From contig PKCQ01000255.1 of the NCBI GenBank assembly GCA_002862265.1, forward strand, positions 1 through 6,627: a DNA stretch of 6,627 bases. The letters are read 5' to 3'. Origin of the DNA: Planctomycetaceae bacterium (lineage in GTDB: Bacteria > Planctomycetota > Planctomycetia > Pirellulales > Pirellulaceae). Made by a program: the position numbers and the translations under genes. The notes under the pieces were generated by a model that saw only the letters and a program-made list of their open reading frames with translations, did not search any database and had not been told where the DNA came from. Positions 1-3,616 of this stretch are shown one piece after another (the first letter of the stretch is position 1; every line of letters begins with the position of its first letter).

Positions 1-31
1 CACGTCGTCGCGCCGGGCTCAGAAGTTTCCC
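1..31 (-). CDS. Start of IS3 OrfB (DDE transposase), -1 frame, cut by the left edge
   Basis: In the -1 frame relative to OrfA, the minus strand reads KLLSPARRR up to the window edge. LLSPARRR is the kind of sequence found at the beginning of OrfB in IS407/IS3-type elements. No ATG start is visible in this frame, so production as an OrfA-OrfB fusion by frameshifting at 25-31 is the simplest reading. Only about nine codons are visible, so the catalytic DDE domain and its integrity cannot be judged. Confidence 0.6.
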
Positions 32-303
32 TCTGCAGCCATCTTTAGAATCTTCTTGTCCAGCTCCGCTTCTGCGAGAAGCTCTTTCAATCGTTGATTT
101 TCGACCTCAAGCTCTCGAAGGCGTTTCGCTTCGTCGGACTTCATTCCGCCGTATTGTTTTTTCCAGCGTTCCCAGGTCGCCACGCTGATCTCAAGTGCCT
201 GAAAGACTTCAGCCTCGGTCTTTCCCGCCGCCATCATCGCTTCGCCTTCTTGGATGGCCTTCACGATCTGTTCGGGTTTCCGTCGTTTTCGTTTCTTCGT
301 CAT
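19..303 (-). CDS. IS3-family transposase OrfA (HTH/leucine-zipper protein)
   Basis: A 94-residue protein of the transposase IS3/IS911 OrfA family (HTH_Tnp_1). A very basic N-terminus (TKKRKRRKPEQ) is followed by a helix-turn-helix around residues 27-51 with the characteristic WERWKKQYGGM ending. An amphipathic coiled coil or leucine zipper follows at about 61-87 (RLRELEVENQRLKELLAEAE). In this family OrfA binds the terminal repeats and multimerises, and the catalytic DDE domain is made by a -1 frameshift into OrfB. The length is typical of a full OrfA. The start ATG is supported by AAAGGAG seven bases upstream. The end (residues EGNF then stop) matches where IS3 OrfA proteins usually stop, just past a slippery heptamer. 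Nothing suggests decay in the visible part. Confidence 0.93.
   Translation of the reverse strand: MTKKRKRRKPEQIVKAIQEGEAMMAAGKTEAEVFQALEISVATWERWKKQYGGMKSDEAKRLRELEVENQRLKELLAEAELDKKILKMAAEGNF
25..31 (-). promoter_or_regulatory. Programmed -1 frameshift heptamer G GGA AAC
   Basis: On the minus strand the bases GGGAAAC fall in the exact X XXY YYZ phase relative to OrfA: the last G of a GAG codon, then GGA and AAC. A -1 slip re-pairs the tRNAs on GGG and AAA and continues as CTT CTG AGC, which is the OrfB frame. The site lies one sense codon before the OrfA stop. Any downstream stimulatory structure is off the window. Confidence 0.65.
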
Positions 304-310
304 CGAAAGT

Positions 311-317
311 CTCCTTT
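311..317 (-). promoter_or_regulatory. Shine-Dalgarno of OrfA
   Basis: On the minus strand AAAGGAG precedes the OrfA ATG by seven bases. It is the strongest ribosome binding site in the window and fixes the OrfA start. A short inverted repeat (320-332, CCGGC-3-GCCGG) lies two bases upstream of it in the leader. Confidence 0.75.
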
Positions 318-339
318 GGCCGGCTTGGCCGGTAAACTT

Positions 340-375
340 TCATATCCGATGGATCAGTTTTTGGGGAGCACGCCA
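340..375 (-). repeat. Probable IS3 terminal inverted repeat (one copy)
   Basis: Read outward-in on the minus strand the end is TGGCGTGCTCCCC, then AAAAACTGATCC. The terminal TG, the CCCC followed by an A-run, and its place 37 to 72 bases upstream of the OrfA start all fit an IS3-family end. The inner boundary is a guess because the partner repeat is not in the window. TG dinucleotides at 369-370 and 381-382 are less likely alternative ends. Confidence 0.55.
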
Positions 376-770
376 CCTTGCATGGCTAAAATCGTAGCAG
401 AAGCCGCATAGGACGCACGATTGCGGCAGCGAGGCAGATGGAATTGCTACGGTGATGCGCTCGGTAGTGGACCGACAAGTTGGTTGCGACGTTGAGTTTT
501 GCCGCTTTCCTCGAGTAGCTTTTCAACAAACAGCACAGTCGCTCTTTGCATCGGATATCGGACAACCGAATCGTATCGGCGGAGTCCCTATGGGGGCTTT
601 TGCAGGCGTTCGCTCGAATGGCTTGAACTATTCCGAAATACATGCAGGGTGCGAAAAGGGCAAGCATCCACAGTGGAGTAGTTCCAAAGGGGTGCTCAAG
701 AGCGACTTCCAGGATTGCACGTTGTCGAGGTAAGTCTGGTTGATTTCCGGCAGTCTTATGAAGTTAACCA
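376..770. other. Stretch without a recognisable gene
   Basis: Between the IS edge and the first small ORF I see no protein I recognise. Open frames exist on both strands (plus 452-733, minus 386-667). They lack a ribosome binding site, have no recognisable motif, overlap one another antisense, and show unusual composition with many Cys, Ser and Arg. I read this as non-coding or decayed DNA left of the cluster, possibly flanking sequence broken up by earlier insertions. No tRNA, terminator or strong repeat was found. Confidence 0.5.
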
Positions 771-893
771 ATGACAAAGAAAAACGACGAGCTTACGGCT
801 GAAGAACGCTTTGCACGAATTGCTGAGATCCTCGGAAGAGGGCTAGTGCGGCTCTATAAGAGCCATGCTGAAACGACAGAGCGAAAACGGTAA
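771..893 (+). CDS. Small hypothetical protein (40 aa), possible truncated mobile-element-associated ORF
   Basis: A 40-residue ORF with a natural-looking sequence: a charged N-terminus (MTKKNDELTAEERFARIAEI) followed by LGRGLVRLYKSHAETTERKR. The core pattern, T-x-E-E-R-F-x-x-I-A-x-I-L-x-x-G-L-V-R-L, predicts one or two amphipathic helices. From memory it resembles short proteins often encoded next to serine recombinases (and DUF2924 genes) in Planctomycetes and other phyla. That resemblance is unchecked. No recombinase is present here, and no Shine-Dalgarno is visible before the ATG. The ORF ends inside a second frame (865-996) that carries on with similarly protein-like sequence, so a frameshifted pseudogene is as likely as a real 40-residue product. 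Confidence 0.4.
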   Translation: MTKKNDELTAEERFARIAEILGRGLVRLYKSHAETTERKR

Positions 894-996
894 GCAATCA
901 TCTGCTTCGGAAGCAGACCGCGAGCCCAAAGTTCGAGACATTTCTCGTTCGCCGGATGACGCGCTACCTGAGAAATCCGAACCGGCGAGCCAATAA
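865..996 (+). CDS. Small Ser/Glu-rich ORF (43 aa) overlapping the previous one
   Basis: This ORF starts at an ATG inside 771-893, in the +1 frame relative to it, and runs for 43 hydrophilic residues (MLKRQSENGKQSSASEADRE at the N-terminus, ending SEPASQ). It has no hydrophobic core and no recognisable domain, so it would be disordered. It reads like the polar C-terminal tail of a small protein whose N-terminal half is the preceding ORF, which suggests a single-base frameshift somewhere around 847-893. The same DNA carries a dense set of inverted repeats, so the constraint could equally be at RNA or DNA level. Confidence 0.25.
   Translation: MLKRQSENGKQSSASEADREPKVRDISRSPDDALPEKSEPASQ
902..988 (+). 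repeat. Hairpin plus interleaved inverted repeats (pseudoknot topology)
   Basis: CTGCTTC (902-908) and GAAGCAG (910-916) are perfect inverted repeats. Physically they form six pairs with a CGG triloop. Downstream, ATTTCTC (940-946) pairs with GAGAAAT (970-976), and TCGCCGG (949-955) pairs with CCGGCGA (982-988). The order a-b-a'-b' is that of an H-type pseudoknot with connecting segments of 2, 14 and 5 bases. No poly-T follows, so it is not an intrinsic terminator. Whether it folds or functions is unknown. Confidence 0.35.
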
Positions 997-1218
997 GAAT
1001 TCATCGGAAAACTTAGTCTCTTCCGCATCCCACAATATCGCGTGAGTCTCGGAATCCGCACGTTCCTTATCCCAGACGGTTTGGCATCCAAAGGTTCTCT
1101 GACTCGAGTTTCGAGGTCTTCGCACTCGGGTAGGCACGCTGCATTAACAAATTGTTTTGGTCGAAATTATTAAGACGTAGCTTGTCTGTTCGACCCAGTT
1201 TCACTCTGTGGCGGGCCG

Positions 1219-1323
1219 CTAACGCGACCGCTTCTTAAAATCTCGAGCCACTGGATATTCTTCATCAAACAGTCGCAAAGTCTTCATCTGCTGTTCATCA
1301 AGTCCTAACAATCTTTCGCTACT
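1219..1323 (-). pseudogene. Protein-like 34-codon segment, possible gene remnant
   Basis: After a TAA at 1324-1326 the minus strand reads SSERLLGLDEQQMKTLRLFD, then EEYPVARDFKKRSR and stop. The Leu/Asp/Glu/Lys composition is much more protein-like than in neighbouring frames. The only ATG (1285-1287) would give 22 residues with no Shine-Dalgarno. It could be the C-terminal remnant of a decayed leftward gene, a very small gene, or chance. I recognise no family. Confidence 0.2.
1259..1302 (+). promoter_or_regulatory. 11-bp-phased direct repeats, candidate response-regulator site
   Basis: Four consecutive 11-base units read TCTTCATCAAA, CAGTCGCAAAG, TCTTCATCTGC and TGTTCATCAAG. Units 1, 3 and 4 share TTCATC in the same register (starting at 1261, 1283 and 1294). 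OmpR/PhoB-family response regulators bind direct repeats with an 11-bp period. The block ends 112 bases before the ATG at 1415, a plausible distance for an activator site. The assignment is inference, because no matching -10/-35 was identified downstream. Confidence 0.3.
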
Positions 1324-1414
1324 TTATGGTCTTCTTTGACTGAGCGGTGAACACCATCTTGGTCACTGTACGTGCTGATTCGTTGATAAAGTTACTCACA
1401 AGGTTGTTGGTTCC

Positions 1415-2161
1415 ATGACGAATAGATGGAGTGTTGGTGCGATAGTAGTGCTTCTTGCTTCACCCGTTGTAGCAGCAAATGACAAGTCGAAAGCAAGTGT
1501 CAGTTCGAAAGCTGGGGAGGAAAAGCCCGCGACTCGAAAGCTGAGCTTTCAGAACGGCTTCGACGGCTATACGGGAACGGTTGATACGGAGATATGGGCG
1601 CTCGCTCCGAAGACCTTTCTTCACAAGAACCCAAATGCTTCGAGCGATGCGAATAACGATGGCGGCGAAAGCCAAGTATTGATGCGATTCGACGACATCT
1701 TTGGGTCTGGTAAATCACAGATACCCAAAAATTCGACCATCGTTTCCGCGAAGCTGATCGTCAGTGCTTTCGATCAAGGAACGACGGTGAATCTTCACCG
1801 CATGTTGGTTCCGTTCGAAGAGTGTGCAACTTGGGACAGCATGGTCTCGGGCGTATCGGCAGATGGTTTTGAAGCGTCGCGACACAAAGACGGTTTCACG
1901 TTTGGAAAGATCGCGGCCAGCACTTCCGGTGCCATTTTTGATGTGCGTGACACGATTCAAATCTGGGCGAACGGTCGCAAGAACCATGGCTGGGTCTTCT
2001 TGAATACCGGTGGAAATGGCTGGGACTTTTATGTTTCTGAGTTTGAACGCAAGGACGAGCACCCGAAGCTCGTCGTGGAGTTCATTCCGCCAACCGATCA
2101 AGCTGCCACACAGCAGCAATTGACCGTAGTTCGGCAATCTTCGCAGCCCAAAAGCAACTAG
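1415..2161 (+). CDS. Secreted DNRLRE (CBM96-like) domain protein
   Basis: A 248-residue exported protein. Residues 1-20 form a Sec signal peptide (hydrophobic VGAIVVLLASPVV, cleavage after VVA). A Lys/Ser-rich linker runs to about residue 40, and one beta-sandwich domain fills about 41-224. The domain shows the hallmarks of DNRLRE/CBM96-like modules: FQNGFDGYTGTVDTEI at the start, SQVLMRFDDIFG, then IPKNSTIVSAKLIV and TTVNLHRM, followed by TWDS, FDVRDTIQIWANG and NGWDFYVSE. A C-terminal tail rich in Gln and Ser follows. Related modules occur on secreted polysaccharide-active or cell-wall-associated proteins, but here the domain stands alone without a catalytic partner. The Shine-Dalgarno is weak (AAGG ten bases before the ATG). 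The next gene on the same strand starts 89 bases later. Family call confident, role inferred. Confidence 0.85.
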   Translation: MTNRWSVGAIVVLLASPVVAANDKSKASVSSKAGEEKPATRKLSFQNGFDGYTGTVDTEIWALAPKTFLHKNPNASSDANNDGGESQVLMRFDDIFGSGKSQIPKNSTIVSAKLIVSAFDQGTTVNLHRMLVPFEECATWDSMVSGVSADGFEASRHKDGFTFGKIAASTSGAIFDVRDTIQIWANGRKNHGWVFLNTGGNGWDFYVSEFERKDEHPKLVVEFIPPTDQAATQQQLTVVRQSSQPKSN

Positions 2162-2250
2162 AGCTTTTGCATAGGAATGATTCCGCTTCTTGAATTCTCA
2201 CCCAGACAATTTTAACTCGCCTCCCTTTTCACTCTGAAGAAAGAAAACAC

Positions 2251-3603
2251 ATGGACGCCGCACCTGGCACATGGCATTCGGATCCATCGCACTTCAAGCC
2301 ACGACGCCGCGATGTACTTCAAGTCGGTTTACTAGCTGGATTAGGCCTATCGCTCGGCGACTACTTCACTCTGCAGGCAAAGGCGAGTGAAGCGGGCGTG
2401 CAAGTGGAGCCTAAGGCCAAGCGTGTGATTCACATCTACTTGCCGGGCGGTTTCGCCCACATGGATAGCTTCGATCCCAAGCCTGACGCGCCGGTCGAAT
2501 ATCGAGGGATTCTCGATACCGTACCAACCAAGCTTCCCGGTATACGCTTTAGTCAGCATATGCAGCGAACAGCCGAAGTGGCTGACAAGATCACGGTCGT
2601 GCGGAGCATGACACACACCGAGGTGGATCACAGTCGTGGTGAGCACAGTATGTTCACAGGTTATCGACCGAGTCCAGCGTTGGTTTATCCCAGCATGGGC
2701 AGTGTCGTCGCTCACGAACTGGGGCCAAAGGGGGCGATGCCTCCTTATGTTTTGGTTCCGAACCAGTCGAGCCAGTTCCTGGGCAGTGGCTACTTAAGCA
2801 ACGCCTACGGCCCTTTCGCACTCGGTGCAGATCCTGCTCGACCTGGATTCAAGGTACGTGATTTGAATCTTCCTGAAGGTGTTGATGCGCAGCGTTTTGA
2901 GCGTCGCAAGTCATGGAAACAACTTGTGGAGAAGCACTTCAACGAGATGGAAAGTGATGACAAGCTGGCAACTATGGACTCCTTCTACGGCCGTGCTTAC
3001 GAGCTGTTGGCTTCCAAGCAGTCAAAGGAAGCATTCAGCCTGAAGGGCGAGACCGAAGAGACCAAGAATCTCTATGGGATGAAGCCTTGGGGGCCAGTGA
3101 TTCGTCCGCGAGCTGGTGCAAGTTTGCTTATTGCTCGTCGGCTGATTGAAGCCGGCACCCGCTTCGTCACCGTCAGCTATGGCAGCTGGGATACGCACGC
3201 TTATCACTACCGTGGAATTTCCACTCAGCTACCTGACTTTGACCACGCATACGCTGGCTTAATCGCAGACCTCGATCGTCGAGGCTTGCTGGATTCGACG
3301 CTCGTTCTTGTGACCAGCGAATTCGGTCGTACTCCTCGCGTTAATGCGGGCGGTGGGCGTGACCACTGGCCTCGCGTGTTTAGCCTTGCCCTGGCCGGAG
3401 GCGGTATCAAGCGAGGTAGTGTCTATGGCTCATCGGATGCTCTTGCCGCCGAGCCCAAAGACAATGCGTTGCATATTGAAGATTACGCCACGACCCTTTA
3501 TCACTTGCTCGGAATCGACGCAAGAAAGGACCTTATGTCTCCTGGCGATCGTCCGCAAGCGATTGTGATGAACGGAAAAGTTGTCAACGATTTACTCGCA
3601 TAG
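2251..3603 (+). CDS. DUF1501 family protein (Tat-exported, alkaline phosphatase/sulfatase superfamily)
   Basis: A 450-residue DUF1501 protein of normal length for the family. The twin-arginine motif RRRDVLQVG (residues 18-26) is followed by a hydrophobic stretch to about 40, so export by Tat in folded form is likely. Family landmarks in order: HIYLPGGFAHMDSFDPKP (61-78), HSRGEHSMFTGYRP (127-140), NLYG (273-276), RRLIEAGTRFVTVSYGSWDT (296-315) and SEFGRTPRVNAGGGRDHWP (356-374). DUF1501 proteins fall in the alkaline-phosphatase/sulfatase fold superfamily. D314, H316, E357, D371 and H372 are candidate metal or active-site residues by position, which is inference. The substrate is unknown for the family. 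In planctomycetes these genes usually accompany DUF1549/DUF1553 cytochrome-type genes, as here. A purine-rich GAAGAAAG precedes the ATG. The next gene starts 13 bases after the stop. Confidence 0.95.
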   Translation: MDAAPGTWHSDPSHFKPRRRDVLQVGLLAGLGLSLGDYFTLQAKASEAGVQVEPKAKRVIHIYLPGGFAHMDSFDPKPDAPVEYRGILDTVPTKLPGIRFSQHMQRTAEVADKITVVRSMTHTEVDHSRGEHSMFTGYRPSPALVYPSMGSVVAHELGPKGAMPPYVLVPNQSSQFLGSGYLSNAYGPFALGADPARPGFKVRDLNLPEGVDAQRFERRKSWKQLVEKHFNEMESDDKLATMDSFYGRAYELLASKQSKEAFSLKGETEETKNLYGMKPWGPVIRPRAGASLLIARRLIEAGTRFVTVSYGSWDTHAYHYRGISTQLPDFDHAYAGLIADLDRRGLLDSTLVLVTSEFGRTPRVNAGGGRDHWPRVFSLALAGGGIKRGSVYGSSDALAAEPKDNALHIEDYATTLYHLLGIDARKDLMSPGDRPQAIVMNGKVVNDLLA

Positions 3604-3606
3604 GTG
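3602..3606 (+). promoter_or_regulatory. Shine-Dalgarno-like AGGTG deciding the PPC gene start
   Basis: AGGTG overlaps the TAG stop of the DUF1501 gene and lies ten bases before the ATG at 3617. The same frame is open further upstream to a TTG at 3581, which would overlap the DUF1501 gene by 23 bases. That start would put 12 extra residues, three of them Arg, ahead of the signal peptide and has no comparable binding site. Confidence 0.5.
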
Positions 3607-3616
3607 CAGATCCGTC

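Larger units (their letters stand above)
1..375 (-). mobile_element. IS3-family insertion sequence, OrfA-side end only (partial)
   Basis: This is the OrfA-proximal end of an IS3-family element that continues past the left edge. Seen: a complete OrfA-type transposase gene, an OrfB reading frame opening in the -1 frame, and a terminus that on the minus strand begins TGGCGTGCTCCCC followed by an A-run. IS3-family ends normally start with TG and carry a C-run followed by A/T, so position 375 is the likely outer edge. The other end, the second inverted repeat and the target duplication lie outside the window, so the exact edge is inferred from only one copy. Confidence 0.8.
997..1414. other. Intergenic region upstream of the secreted-protein cluster
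   Basis: These 418 bases hold no full-length gene. Seen: an imperfect hairpin at 1101-1118 (GACTCGA-GTT-TCGAGGTC, seven pairs with one bulge, no T-run), phased TTCATC repeats at 1259-1302, and a minus-strand open segment at 1219-1323 with protein-like sequence. A TTGACT at 1336-1341 has no acceptable -10 at normal spacing, so I do not call a promoter. Some of this region must still drive the gene at 1415. Confidence 0.5.

Noticed and set aside
94..411. Plus-strand ORF of 105 codons antisense to OrfA
   Set aside because: It is the complementary reading of the clearly real OrfA and runs through the IS tip; no motif or binding site.
386..667. Minus-strand ORF of 93 codons
   Set aside because: Cys/Arg-rich, no recognisable motif, no ribosome binding site, and it overlaps an equally unconvincing plus-strand ORF.
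452..733. Plus-strand ORF of 93 codons, with a nested one at 499-681
   Set aside because: No Shine-Dalgarno, no domain, Cys-rich and not protein-like in composition; probably chance.
843..1091. Minus-strand ORF of 82 codons
   Set aside because: Antisense to the more protein-like small ORFs and Ser/Arg-rich without motifs.
1336..1365. TTGACT as a -35 box for the gene at 1415
   Set aside because: No -10-like hexamer at 16-18 base spacing (TTGGTC and neighbours instead).
1715..2137. Minus-strand ORF of 140 codons
   Set aside because: Shadow of the DNRLRE gene, whose plus frame shows clear family motifs over the same bases.
2174..2184. Palindrome GGAATGATTCC after the DNRLRE gene as a terminator
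   Set aside because: Only five pairs around a single central base (four with a 3-base loop) and no T-run follows.
3581..3616. TTG at 3581 as the start of the PPC gene
   Set aside because: No binding site, overlap with DUF1501, and the extra residues disturb the signal peptide; the ATG at 3617 is better.
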